Origin: Ezakiella massiliensis
GTDB taxonomy: Bacteria > Bacillota > Clostridia > Tissierellales > Peptoniphilaceae
Direction of reading: 5' to 3'
DNA: 64,000 bases
NCBI RefSeq assembly: GCF_900120165.1
Contig: NZ_LT635475.1
Span: 1,302,001 to 1,366,000, forward strand
A program made the translations under genes and the position numbers. A model generated the notes under the pieces. It saw only the letters and a list, made by a program, of their open reading frames with translations. It made no database searches and was not told the DNA's origin. How positions within the stretch are numbered: position 1 is the stretch's first letter; each line of letters begins with the position of its first letter. Shown in pieces: positions 1-8,578 of this stretch.

Positions 1-2
1 AA

Positions 3-854
3 AACATAATGAAGGGCATATTTATGATGGCTTCAGCAATTTCTGTTGTAGCCTTCCTCTTCATTTGTTATTTCATCTTTAAAAACGGGGTTCCATTTAT
101 TGGAAAGGTGGGTGTCAAAGAATTTCTCTTTGGGACGAACTGGAATCCTGGTTTAAACCCACCATCATATGGGATTTTACCAATGATCTTCGGATCATTT
201 TATATTACAATTTTGGCAGCCTTGATTGGAGTTCCAATTGCAATTTTTTCAGCAATTTTTTTAACCTGGGAAGCAAACGGCAGGCTCCACAGGTTCTTAA
301 AGCCAATGGTAGACTTGATGGCAGGTGTGCCTTCAATTGTATACGGTTTTTTTGCCCTACAAATAATCGTGCCCCTGATTAGAATTATATTTCCAGATTC
401 AAAGGGCACCAGCATTTTGGCAGCGGGCATCCTCCTTGCCATTATGATTTTGCCAACCATTATTTCAATCGCAGAGGCGTCCCTCAGAGCAGTGTCAAAA
501 AGTTATTACGAGGCAAGCGTTGCCCTGGGAGCCAGCCACTCGCGTACCATTATGAAGATAATGGTCCCTGCAGCTAGGAGCGGACTTTTTGCCGCAATAA
601 TCCTTGGCATTGGCCGGGCCATCGGAGAAACTATGGCTGTCGTCTTAGTAGCGGGCAACCAAGCGCGGATCACCTATGACATTACCAAGGGCATCAGGAC
701 CATGACCACAAATGTAGTTTTGGAAATGGCCTACTCATCAGGTGACCACCAGTTGGCCTTGATTGCTACAGCTACGGTTCTCTTCGTTTTTATTCTTTTG
801 ATAAATGGCGCATTTTTGATTCTTAAGAACAAGGGGGCTTCAAATGGAAAATAA
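3..854 (+). CDS. pstC: Phosphate ABC transporter permease PstC (5' partial)
   Basis: One of the two membrane subunits of the high-affinity phosphate importer. The reading frame is open to the left edge of the window, and the first ATG at 9 falls only a few residues before the first membrane helix, whereas PstC usually has a cytoplasmic tail there, so the true start is probably outside. Several hydrophobic segments and the permease EAA-type loop (EASVALGASHSRTIMKIMVP, then GIGRAIGETMAVVLVAG) are visible. Its last codons overlap the start of pstA by 11 bases, which indicates translational coupling. A phosphate-binding protein gene pstS would be expected upstream but is not in view. Confidence 0.93.
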   Translation, partial: NIMKGIFMMASAISVVAFLFICYFIFKNGVPFIGKVGVKEFLFGTNWNPGLNPPSYGILPMIFGSFYITILAALIGVPIAIFSAIFLTWEANGRLHRFLKPMVDLMAGVPSIVYGFFALQIIVPLIRIIFPDSKGTSILAAGILLAIMILPTIISIAEASLRAVSKSYYEASVALGASHSRTIMKIMVPAARSGLFAAIILGIGRAIGETMAVVLVAGNQARITYDITKGIRTMTTNVVLEMAYSSGDHQLALIATATVLFVFILLINGAFLILKNKGASNGK

Positions 855-1743
855 TATTTACAATGAAAAAAATCTAGCCGACCCTGCCATTCGGGCTTCA
901 AAAATTATGGAGGAAAACAAGGTCACAGGCAAAAGAAAATCTGTAGGCTACACTATTATGACCTCATTTTCAATAATATTTGCGGTGGGCATACTCTTAT
1001 TTATAATTGGATATGTAAGTGTAAGGGGGATTCCTTATCTCAAGCCCTCACTCTTTTCATTTAAATACACCAGTGAAAACGTTTCCATGATGCCGGCCAT
1101 GGTCACGACAATTTTTATGGTTGTATCTTCAATAATAATTTCATCTATAATTGGAATTTCGACCGCAATTTATTTGGTAGAATACGCCAAGCCAGGTTCA
1201 AAATTTGTTCAAGTGATTAGGATCGTAACGGAAACTTTGGCAGGTATTCCATCAATTGCCTACGGCCTCTTCGGATATTTGTTTTTTGGTATAGCCCTAC
1301 AATTTGGCTACAGTTTTTTATCAGGCCTTTTAACAATCTGCATTATGATTTTGCCACCCATTGTAAGGTCGACTGAAGAAGCCCTGCTAAGTGTCGATAA
1401 GTCCTACAGGGAAGGGTCATTCGCCTTGGGTGCTGGCCACCTCAGGACAATCTTTAAAATAGTTTTGCCAACAGCTATGCCTGGAATTTTATCTGGTGTT
1501 ATATTAGCCATTGGCAGAGTGGTTGGAGAAACTGCGGCCCTTTTATACACCTTGGGGTCCAGTACAAATATTCCAAAAACTCCATTGGAAAGTGGGTCAA
1601 CCCTCGCCCTTCACATGTACAAGCTTTCCAGTGAAGTTAGACACACAGGTGAGGCCTTTGCAACGGGCTTTATCTTATTATTAATTGTATTTTTACTAAA
1701 CTTTGTATCGGGCAAACTTGCCAAGAAATTAGGAGGAGATTAG
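844..1743 (+). CDS. pstA: Phosphate ABC transporter permease PstA
   Basis: Second membrane subunit of the Pst importer, 299 residues, of normal family length. A charged cytoplasmic N-terminus of about 35 residues precedes the first helix ([19 protein letters not shown]). The permease loop reads [20 protein letters not shown] and is followed by [17 protein letters not shown], as in PstA proteins. It overlaps pstC and is separated from pstB by one base, so the three were evidently translated from one message. Confidence 0.95.
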   Translation: MENNIYNEKNLADPAIRASKIMEENKVTGKRKSVGYTIMTSFSIIFAVGILLFIIGYVSVRGIPYLKPSLFSFKYTSENVSMMPAMVTTIFMVVSSIIISSIIGISTAIYLVEYAKPGSKFVQVIRIVTETLAGIPSIAYGLFGYLFFGIALQFGYSFLSGLLTICIMILPPIVRSTEEALLSVDKSYREGSFALGAGHLRTIFKIVLPTAMPGILSGVILAIGRVVGETAALLYTLGSSTNIPKTPLESGSTLALHMYKLSSEVRHTGEAFATGFILLLIVFLLNFVSGKLAKKLGGD

Positions 1744-1744
1744 T

Positions 1745-2497
1745 TTGACTAAGATAAGTGTTTCAAATTTAAATTTATATTACGGAGACTTTCACGCAGT
1801 CCACGACTTGAGCTTGGAAGTTGAGGAAAACGAAATCCTCGCCTTTATAGGCCCATCTGGCTGCGGCAAGAGCTCCACATTAAAATGTTTAAATAGGATG
1901 AATGACCTGGTTATCGGGTCAAGGGTAGAGGGGAAAATTTTGTTGGATGGCGAAGACATCTACGACCCCAAATATAATGTAAACTATTTAAGAAAAAGAG
2001 TAGGCATGGTCTTCCAAGCGCCAAACCCTTTTCCTATTAGTATTTTTGATAACATCGCCTACGGGCCAAGGACCCACGGCGTAAAAAATAAAAGAGACCT
2101 GGAAGAAATTGTAGAGCATTCTCTAAAGCAAGCTGCTATTTGGGACGAAGTCAAAGACAAGCTCTACAAAAACGCCAGAGAACTTTCAGGCGGCCAACAG
2201 CAAAGGCTTTGCATTGCTCGGGCCTTGGCGGTCCAGCCAGAGGTCATCCTCATGGACGAACCAACTTCAGCCCTCGACCCAATTTCAACGGGCAAGATCG
2301 AAGACCTTGCACTGGAATTAAAAGAGAGCTATACTATAGTTATAGTAACCCACAACATAGCCCAAGCAAGTAGGATTACAGATAGGACAGCCTTTTTCTT
2401 AAACGGCGACTTGATCGAAGTAAGTCCTACTCAAGAAATGTTTGAAAATCCTAGAGACAAGAGGACAGAAGATTATATTACCGGGAGGTTTGGTTAA
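1745..2497 (+). CDS. pstB: Phosphate ABC transporter ATP-binding protein PstB
   Basis: ATPase that powers phosphate import. Walker A is GPSGCGKSS (residues about 36-44), the signature is LSGGQQQR, and Walker B is [13 protein letters not shown]. The length of 250 residues matches the family. The start is a TTG codon at 1745: the ribosome site AGGAGGAG lies just upstream inside the end of pstA, and the next residues [18 protein letters not shown] match the usual PstB N-terminus. It is followed after two bases by phoU. Confidence 0.97.
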   Translation: MTKISVSNLNLYYGDFHAVHDLSLEVEENEILAFIGPSGCGKSSTLKCLNRMNDLVIGSRVEGKILLDGEDIYDPKYNVNYLRKRVGMVFQAPNPFPISIFDNIAYGPRTHGVKNKRDLEEIVEHSLKQAAIWDEVKDKLYKNARELSGGQQQRLCIARALAVQPEVILMDEPTSALDPISTGKIEDLALELKESYTIVIVTHNIAQASRITDRTAFFLNGDLIEVSPTQEMFENPRDKRTEDYITGRFG

Positions 2498-2499
2498 GG

Positions 2500-3177
2500 A
2501 TGACAACTCTTACAAAAGAAATTGGTCAATTAAAACAAGATTTGATAAATATGGGCGCCTTTGTAGAAGCAAATGTGCGTGATACTTTTGTGGCCCTTGA
2601 CCAAAATAATAAAAAAATGTTGGATGAAATTATAGCAAAGGACAGACGGACGGATGCCATGGAAAAGGAAATCGAGTCCAAGTGCTTAAGGTTATTGGTA
2701 ACTCATAGTCCGCGGGCCAAGGATTTTAGAACTATAGCATCTGTCTTAAAAATAATTACCGACCTGGAAAGAATCGGTGACCACACAGAAGACATTGCAG
2801 AAATTCAAAAGCTCATGCCTGACCAAAAGATTCCCTTTGACTACCCGATTTTAGAAAATATGTATCTGACAGTCCAAGATATGCTTAGGATAAGTATGGA
2901 TGCCTTTGTAGCTGAAGATGTGCGACTGGCCGAAGACCAAGACGCCAAGGACGACATAGTCGACGAAGACTTCCTCAAGGTCAGGGCAAATATTATTAAT
3001 ATTATAAAAGAAGGTAAATACGATCCAGAGCTTGCCCTAGATTTTTTGCAAATAGCCAAGTATGTCGAAAGAATTGGCGACCACGCTGAAAACATTGCCG
3101 AATGGGTGGTGTATGCAGAGACGGGTACTCATCCATCGTTAAAGGAGTACAATGATGACCAAGATATTTTGCGTTGA
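2500..3177 (+). CDS. phoU: Phosphate signalling regulator PhoU
   Basis: PhoU couples the Pst transporter to the PhoR kinase and keeps the regulon off when phosphate is plentiful. It has 225 residues and shows the two PhoU repeats, each with the conserved helical motif ERIGDH (LERIGDHTEDIAE and VERIGDHAENIAE) that binds metal clusters in characterised members. The 3' end overlaps the response regulator gene by about 25 bases, a tight coupling of adaptor and sensor output genes. Confidence 0.95.
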   Translation: MTTLTKEIGQLKQDLINMGAFVEANVRDTFVALDQNNKKMLDEIIAKDRRTDAMEKEIESKCLRLLVTHSPRAKDFRTIASVLKIITDLERIGDHTEDIAEIQKLMPDQKIPFDYPILENMYLTVQDMLRISMDAFVAEDVRLAEDQDAKDDIVDEDFLKVRANIINIIKEGKYDPELALDFLQIAKYVERIGDHAENIAEWVVYAETGTHPSLKEYNDDQDILR

Positions 3178-3826
3178 GGACGACAAGAGCATTAGAGATT
3201 TAATTATTTATGCACTTTCAAACGAGGGTTTCGAAGTCAAGGGCTTTGAAGATTTCAAGTCCATGAGAAAGGGCTTGGAAGGAGAGACCCCAGACTTATT
3301 TTTGCTTGACATAATGCTGCCAGGCGAAGACGGTTTATTTATCTTAGACTGGCTCAGGCACAATTCCTACAAGGATACACCTGCTATCATGCTAACGGCC
3401 AAGGACCACGAGATCGACAAGGTCAAGGGCCTGGACTTGGGCGCAGATGATTACATTACCAAGCCATTTTCGATTTTGGAACTCTGTGCCAGAGTGCGGG
3501 CAATTTTAAGGCGGGTTTCCCAAGATGACTCGACCATTATCGAGGCAAACGGCATCCGCATTGACAAGATTTCCAGACGGGTTTATGTGGACGATAGGGA
3601 AATCGAACTCACTTACAAGGAATTCGAACTCCTGGCCTACCTGGTCCAAAACAAGGGCATAGTTTTAAGCAGAGACAAGATTATGTCTGAGATTTGGGGC
3701 TTTGATTTTGAAGGCGAATCCAGAACGGTCGACGTCCACATTGCATTTTTAAGGCAAAAGTTGGATAAAAAAGGTCAGTATATAAAGACCATTAGAAATG
3801 TTGGATACAAAATGGAGGACAGATGA
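3152..3826 (+). CDS. phoB: PhoB/PhoP-type response regulator
   Basis: OmpR-family DNA-binding regulator of the phosphate regulon. The N-terminal receiver domain has the acidic pair ED near residue 9 and the phosphoacceptor Asp near residue 53 (LLDIMLPGEDG), with Lys in ITKPF. The C-terminal winged helix runs from about residue 130 (IEANGIRID) to the end (TIRNVGYKM). Two consecutive ATG codons are possible starts; the ribosome site AAAGGAG upstream serves either. The stop overlaps the kinase start as ATGA. Because it lies directly behind pst-phoU and before a kinase, phosphate control is the obvious role. Confidence 0.92.
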   Translation: MMTKIFCVEDDKSIRDLIIYALSNEGFEVKGFEDFKSMRKGLEGETPDLFLLDIMLPGEDGLFILDWLRHNSYKDTPAIMLTAKDHEIDKVKGLDLGADDYITKPFSILELCARVRAILRRVSQDDSTIIEANGIRIDKISRRVYVDDREIELTYKEFELLAYLVQNKGIVLSRDKIMSEIWGFDFEGESRTVDVHIAFLRQKLDKKGQYIKTIRNVGYKMEDR

Positions 3827-5475
3827 AAAGAAAAATATATAACAGCTTCTCAATTTTAGTTGTGCTTGCAATTCTTATAACCGCTGCCCTGACATCGGTC
3901 GTACTTTACAACAATAGCAAGGACGCCCACGAAAAGCGCCTGCAAAACCTAGTCGACCTCATGGGATCCATGCCTGAGGATATAGAATATTATAAAAAAG
4001 CCAAAAACGCTTTCAAAGACATGCGGATAACCCTGATAGATCAGGACGGCAATGTAGTTTACGACTCTGACAAATGGTTTGAAGATATGGAAAACCACGA
4101 TGAGCGTGAGGAGGTTATTGCGGCCAGACAAATGGGCCACGGCAACGCCGTCCGCTATTCGGATACCATGCACGAAAACTATTATTACTACGCAGTTAGG
4201 TTGGACACAGGATCGATTTTGAGGATTTCCGAACCCCAACAAAATATACACAGGTCCTTTCAAAAGGCCCTCTTGCCAGTAATCTTTACTATAATCTTGG
4301 CTATGATAATCACCTTTATAATTGGAAACACTATTTCAAATTCAATTGTAAATGATTTGAAAGACCAAGTTCAAAATCTGACAACTGGCGGCAGTCTCAT
4401 GTACAAGGAGCTCTATCCAGTCAAGAGAGTTATCGAGGACCAAGGAGAAAGCCTCAATCAAAAGATGGGAGAGCTGGAAGATTACAGGCACACCATGGAA
4501 GTTATGCTGGCCAATATGAGAGAAGGTCTGATCTTTGTAAACGATGTAAACAGGATTGAACTCGTAAACAAAAGAGCACTCATACTCTTGGGCCGCGACG
4601 TTCATGTGGACTACACCAATCGGTCGGTCTTTTATCTAACCCGCGACGAAAAGTTTATTGCCGCTATTTCCGAAGACCAAGCGTCAACTGTGGATATGGA
4701 AATTGAAGGTCTACAAGTCAGGGCCATCATCACACCACTAACTGGCCGCAGCGAATTATCCGGCAAGATTATCGTCCTAAGAGACGTTACAGAAGCTGCA
4801 GTTTTGGAACGCGAACGCAAGGAATTTACTTCAAATGTTGCCCATGAACTCAGGACTCCGCTCACATCCATCAACGGTTACGCAGAGTTATTATCTATCG
4901 GCAAGGTAAATGAAGGCGACGTCAAAAAAATTGGCGGCACAATCCTAGAAGAAGGCAAGAGAATCCTAAGGCTCATCGAATCCATGATGAATCTCTCCAA
5001 GCTGGAAGAAATGGAAGAAATTCCAACCGAACACCTGCGAGTAGATGAAATTGTTAAAAACACTTTGGACTTGTATGAACTTAAAGCAAAAGAAAAAAAT
5101 ATTAGACTAGACAAAGAACTTGATGAGATAAATTACCAAGGCAACAAAAAGATTATCGAAGAAATCGTCTACAATCTTGTAGACAACGCCTACAAATACG
5201 GCCAAGAAAACGGCTATATCAAGGTAAATCTGATTGACCGCGAGACTTATTTTATGATCCAAGTCGAAGACAACGGCATCGGAATATCTGACAAAGACCA
5301 AGAAAAAATCTTTGAACGCTTCTACACAGTCGACCCATCCAGACATAGGAAGGATTCGTCAGGCATTGGCCTCTCGATTGTAAAACATGGAGTGGATAAG
5401 TTGGGCGGAAAGATATCCTTGGAGAGTGTTTTAGGTCAAGGCACCATATTCACCATAGAACTCCCTTATAATTAA
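3823..5475 (+). CDS. phoR: PhoR-type sensor histidine kinase
   Basis: Membrane sensor kinase of 550 residues. The order is: membrane helix (about 8-28), extracytoplasmic sensor domain, second helix (about 150-170), linker/HAMP-like region, PAS domain (about 220-320), HisKA domain with phosphoacceptor His341 in AHELRTPLTS, and HATPase domain with N-box NAYKYG and G-boxes DNGIGIS and SSGIGLSIVKHG. This is the PhoR architecture of Firmicutes. It is the last gene of the pst-pho operon and is followed by a large repeat element and a terminator. Confidence 0.92.
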   Translation: MKRKIYNSFSILVVLAILITAALTSVVLYNNSKDAHEKRLQNLVDLMGSMPEDIEYYKKAKNAFKDMRITLIDQDGNVVYDSDKWFEDMENHDEREEVIAARQMGHGNAVRYSDTMHENYYYYAVRLDTGSILRISEPQQNIHRSFQKALLPVIFTIILAMIITFIIGNTISNSIVNDLKDQVQNLTTGGSLMYKELYPVKRVIEDQGESLNQKMGELEDYRHTMEVMLANMREGLIFVNDVNRIELVNKRALILLGRDVHVDYTNRSVFYLTRDEKFIAAISEDQASTVDMEIEGLQVRAIITPLTGRSELSGKIIVLRDVTEAAVLERERKEFTSNVAHELRTPLTSINGYAELLSIGKVNEGDVKKIGGTILEEGKRILRLIESMMNLSKLEEMEEIPTEHLRVDEIVKNTLDLYELKAKEKNIRLDKELDEINYQGNKKIIEEIVYNLVDNAYKYGQENGYIKVNLIDRETYFMIQVEDNGIGISDKDQEKIFERFYTVDPSRHRKDSSGIGLSIVKHGVDKLGGKISLESVLGQGTIFTIELPYN

Positions 5476-5835
5476 TTTGCGGTTAATTTCGCGACATTCT
5501 CGTGAAAAAATTTTTTAGTCCTCGATGTACACTCGAGTACACCTGCGTCCTAAAAAATTTCTTTCACTTCGAATCTCATCGAAATTTCGAAGCCCTAGCC
5601 CAAGAGACAAGTCCGTAAGGACGCCGTCGATTGGCTAGCAGGTCTCGTGTCAGAGATTCCCAAGAGAGCGAGTGTAACGATGCTCGATTGGTGAATCTTA
5701 CGGCCATAGCAAATTAGAGTGCAGCGAACAAGAGTTCAAAATTTTAGGTAGCGTCCGATTTATTTCGGACAAAAAATTTTGAACGATTGTGGTGATTTAC
5801 GTAACTCGTCGATGACGAAACTCAAAAAATTTGCA
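5474..5835 (+). repeat. Composite intergenic repeat element, copy A
   Basis: No gene is present here. The element starts at the family terminus AATTTGCGGTTAATTTCGCG, continues with a hairpin of TTTTTTAG and CTAAAAAA arms, then an inner module (about 5585-5710) with nested arms AGATTC/GAATCT, CCAA/TTGG and CGAG/CTCG. A small hairpin GTCCGTAAGGAC lies at the position where copy F carries a REP hairpin. At its right is a double hairpin: outer arms GTTCAAAATTTT (5734-5745) and AAAATTTTGAAC (5773-5784), inner arms GTCCGA and TCGGAC around TTTATT, preceded by GTAGC. Copy F (40708-40990) is a close relative in inverted orientation. Confidence 0.8.
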
Positions 5836-5883
5836 TGCTGAAAAATAATATAATTCATATTATTTTCTCCTAAGAAAATAGAG

Positions 5884-5916
5884 AAAAGGGCTGGGATTGA
5901 TTCCCGGCTCTTTTAA
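5884..5916 (+). terminator. Intrinsic terminator after the pst-pho operon
   Basis: GC-rich hairpin with arms AAAAGGGCTGGGA and TTCCCGGCTCTTTT around a TTGA loop, ending in a T run. It separates the operon and its repeat element from yaaA. Confidence 0.75.
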
Positions 5917-5954
5917 TTTGTGGATTTTGTGGTATATAGATAGTAGAGGTGGAT

Positions 5955-6662
5955 ATGAAGATTATTTTATCGCCGTCCAAGGAGATGGCTTTTGAAAATA
6001 ATATAGATAAAAAGATAAAATTAAATGAGATTTCTCAGGAGATTTTAAATGAAATAAAGAAAATGACCAAGGCTGACTTACAAAAGAAGCTTAAGGTTAG
6101 TGATAAATTGATTGACGAGGTCTACGGTTATTATCAGGACTTTGACAAGAATCTTGCCTATTATGCTCTTGATATGTACAGGGGCATGGCCTTTAAGGAA
6201 ATGGATTTTGGGGTAGAGGATAATTTTGCCAGAGACCATATTGTTATACTATCTGCTTTTTACGGGCCCCTGAGGACCGATGACTTGGTCAAGCCCTATC
6301 GCCTGGACTTTAATACCAGAATCAAGGTCGAGGGAATGAGTCTTAAAAAACTTTGGGCGGACTATTATAATAATTATTTTGAAAAAGGTGAGAGGATTTT
6401 AAATCTGGCCTCTGATGAATTTTCATCTTTGCTTAAGAGAGATGATTTTGACTTTATAGACTTTGATTTTTATGAGCTTAGGTATGGAAAGATAAAACGC
6501 CATTCGACTATTTCCAAAAAACTTAGGGGCAAGATGGCGAATTTTATAGTGAAAAATAAAATTATTAACATAGAAGATTTAAAAGATTTTAATGATGATG
6601 GTTTTCTATATGATAAAGAAAATTCAAATGATAAATTATATGTATTTAGGAGAGATTTATAA
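5955..6662 (+). CDS. yaaA: Peroxide stress protein YaaA (UPF0246/DUF328)
   Basis: The family lowers free iron and DNA damage under peroxide stress in E. coli and has a DNA-binding fold. The N-terminus MKIILSPSKEM matches the family signature, and the fold-conserved stretches YRGMAF, ILSAFYGPLRTDDLVKPYRLDF and NLASDEF are present. I place the start at ATG 5955, because the family begins M-K-I-I; a GTG six bases upstream is possible. It ends one base before the next gene, so the two are co-transcribed. Confidence 0.9.
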   Translation: MKIILSPSKEMAFENNIDKKIKLNEISQEILNEIKKMTKADLQKKLKVSDKLIDEVYGYYQDFDKNLAYYALDMYRGMAFKEMDFGVEDNFARDHIVILSAFYGPLRTDDLVKPYRLDFNTRIKVEGMSLKKLWADYYNNYFEKGERILNLASDEFSSLLKRDDFDFIDFDFYELRYGKIKRHSTISKKLRGKMANFIVKNKIINIEDLKDFNDDGFLYDKENSNDKLYVFRRDL

Positions 6663-7399
6663 TGAAAGATTTTAAAAAGACAACTGCTGATTTTTATAGG
6701 AATATAGCCAAGCAGGATGGGATTAGCAAGGACGGCGAGATGGAGCGGAGGCTGGCCCTGTCCCTGGGCTACACAGAAGAAGATTTAGAGCTGGGGGCAA
6801 ACCTAGGACTTGGTTGCGGCAACCCCATTGAGAATGCAAATTTAAAAGAGACGGATATTTTGGTTGACCTGGGCTCGGGCAAGGGCATGGATGTTTTTAA
6901 GGCGTCCAAGATTGTGACCAAGGGCAAGGCAATCGGCATTGATAAATTGCCAGAGATGGTTGAAAAGGCCTCTTATATAAAGGAAAAACGTGGCTTTGAC
7001 AATACTGATTTTATTGTGTCCGATGTTGACGATATAAAACTGCCTGACAATTTTTGCGACTGCGTTATTTCAAATTGTGTAATAAATTTATTGCCAGACA
7101 AAAAGAAGGTCTACCAAGAGATTTATAGGATTTTAAAGCCAGGCGGAAGGCTTTCAATCTCTGATATTGTTCAAATAAATCCTCTGCCTCAGGAAATCTT
7201 GGATGATCCCCATATGCATGCCACCTGAGTTGGCGGATCTATAACGAAGGATTCGTTAGAAAATATTTTAAAAGAATGTGGCTTTGATCCCTACGCAGTC
7301 ATTGAAGAAGACCTGACAGAAGAATATCTAAACAAGTGGGGCCACGAAAATATGGAAAGGTATATCAAAAGAGGCAAGATTCTGGCCTTTAAGAAATAA
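6662..7399 (+). CDS. arsM: ArsM-like SAM-dependent methyltransferase, probable selenoprotein (UGA189 = Sec)
   Basis: The family methylates arsenite using S-adenosylmethionine. Seen: ArsM motif LGLGCGNP with a conserved Cys (about residue 56), SAM motif LVDLGSGKGMDVF, then SNCVINLLPDKKKVYQEIYRILKPGGRLSISDIV. The frame meets TGA at 7226-7228 and then runs open for 56 codons (VGGSITKDSLENILKECGFD...) to TAA at 7397. The continuation is the normal ArsM C-terminal part. The TGA falls where ArsM proteins have Cys in a C-V/I-G/A-G motif, and a hairpin fitting a bacterial SECIS lies 14 bases beyond it. Read through, the protein is 245 residues, a family-like length; stopped at the TGA it would be 188. 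Alternative: a nonsense pseudogene, less likely given the Cys position, the hairpin and yedF in this genome. Confidence 0.8.
7240..7260 (+). promoter_or_regulatory. Candidate bacterial SECIS hairpin downstream of the UGA codon
   Basis: A perfect 7-bp stem, TAACGAA at 7242-7248 and TTCGTTA at 7252-7258, closes a three-base loop GGA whose first base is G. The loop G is 21 bases past the last base of the UGA. Bacterial SECIS elements sit inside the coding region just after the UGA, with a guanosine in a short apical loop at roughly this distance, and bind SelB. Confidence 0.75.
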
Positions 7400-7493
7400 T
7401 ATTCGATGTAAAGAGATTGTACAAGTACCTGAAAAGAATTAGAACATTTCCACTTGTTATAAAAAATAATCTAAAAAAGAGGGAGACAAGAAG

Positions 7494-7895
7494 ATGAAAT
7501 ATTTATTTATAGGGATATTACTTATGACTTTTTTAAGCATAATGTTTTATATTTTGTGGATTAATGGTTATTTAATAATAAGTAGGAAAACAGCTAAATT
7601 GTTTATTGGTTCCCTTAGAAATAAGGAAAGATGCAGGATAAAATTTGCATCCTGCAATGGCTATATTAAAAAAATAATTAAATTTAAGGAAAATCGCACT
7701 TATGATTTTTGCTTAAAGAGCAAAGTTGAAAATGGGCTTGTTTTGGCAGAAATATGGGACAGTAACAAAAAAATGTTGCTAGGTCTGGATTCTGATATGC
7801 CAAGTTCTAGTATAAATGTTGATAGAAAATGTCGATACTATTTGATTCTAAAATTTGAAAAAGCAACAGGTGAGTTGGAATTATTATGGAATTAA
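7494..7895 (+). CDS. Small membrane-anchored protein of unknown function
   Basis: 133 residues. An N-terminal hydrophobic helix (about residues 3-28, LFIGILLMTFLSIMFYILWI) is followed by a soluble domain with several Lys and Cys residues and a C-terminal pattern of alternating strands. I do not recognise the family. The start is supported by GGGAGA seven bases upstream. It is separated from arsM by about 95 bases and is followed by its own terminator. Confidence 0.6.
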   Translation: MKYLFIGILLMTFLSIMFYILWINGYLIISRKTAKLFIGSLRNKERCRIKFASCNGYIKKIIKFKENRTYDFCLKSKVENGLVLAEIWDSNKKMLLGLDSDMPSSSINVDRKCRYYLILKFEKATGELELLWN

Positions 7896-7950
7896 TGTAG
7901 AAAATCGTTCTCTTCATGAAAAATTTACAAGAATATAGGATTATCTAAAA

Positions 7951-7996
7951 GTGATTAAGCTTTAGTTGAAATTAACTATTGGCTAATCACTTTTTA
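7951..7996 (+). terminator. Intrinsic terminator
   Basis: Arms GTGATTA-GC and GC-TAATCAC, with a smaller inner pairing TTAGTT/AACTA, followed by TTTTTAT. It ends the transcript of the 133-residue protein. Confidence 0.65.
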
Positions 7997-8006
7997 TATT
8001 TTTCTT

Positions 8007-8545
8007 CAATACAAATGCAAAACAATTTTAAAACATGCGGGTGCTCAATTTGAAAATTAAAAGTCAAAAACAATTTCAAAAGATGTGGGCTCTTATTTTA
8101 AAAACAAAAAAGCAAAAACAATTTTAAAATACATGGACCTTTATTTAAAAAACAAAATCTTGAAAAAAATTTGAAAGCTCGTGGTCTTTTACTTTTAAAA
8201 TGCAAATGTAAAATAATTTCAAAAGCTATGGACCTTAATCTTAAAAATAAAATTGTAAAACAAATTCAAAACTTGTGGGTATTTAATTTGAAAATAAAAT
8301 AACAAAATAAATTAAAAGTAGGAGGCCTTCACTTTTTGAAAATGAAAATACAAAATTATTTTCCAAGCTCGCGGGTCTTTAATTATAAAATGCAAGTGCT
8401 AAATTTTTTTCGAAAATATAGGCCTGCGATTTGTAAAGGCAATTGATAAAGTTTTTCAATGCTCACGCCCGCTTGATTTAAAAAATAAATTGAAAAAATA
8501 ATTTTAGAAGACGTGGCCTTCCACTCTCAAATAAGGTCATAAAAA
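8007..8545. repeat. Array of about eleven degenerate 48-bp tandem repeats, non-coding
   Basis: A gene-free stretch made of units 47-49 bp long. Each unit has a G-rich core of the type CTCGTGGGTCTT followed by an A/T stretch of the type AATTTTAAAAATAAAA and ending AAACAATTTCAAAAG. The GG core recurs at about 8039, 8087, 8135, 8183, 8230, 8277, 8324, 8373, 8421, (8467, degenerate) and 8515. Unit length is not a constant multiple of three and no reading frame is kept, so it is not a protein repeat. It ends at the terminator of the convergent carboxypeptidase gene. Confidence 0.75.
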
Positions 8546-8547
8546 TT

Positions 8548-8578
8548 CCCGACGGATTTACCCGTCGGGATATTTTTT
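8548..8578. terminator. Bidirectional intrinsic terminator
   Basis: Perfect 8-bp arms CCCGACGG and CCGTCGGG around ATTTAC, with T-rich sequence on the plus-strand side and an A-rich flank that serves the minus strand. It ends the carboxypeptidase transcript coming from the right. Confidence 0.8.

Noticed and set aside
5585..5710. tRNA or tmRNA-like gene in composite element A
   Set aside because: No acceptor-stem pairing, T-loop or CCA context; the hairpins do not form a cloverleaf.
8007..8545. The 48-bp array as a CRISPR array
   Set aside because: There is no constant repeat with unique spacers; every position is degenerate and unit length drifts.
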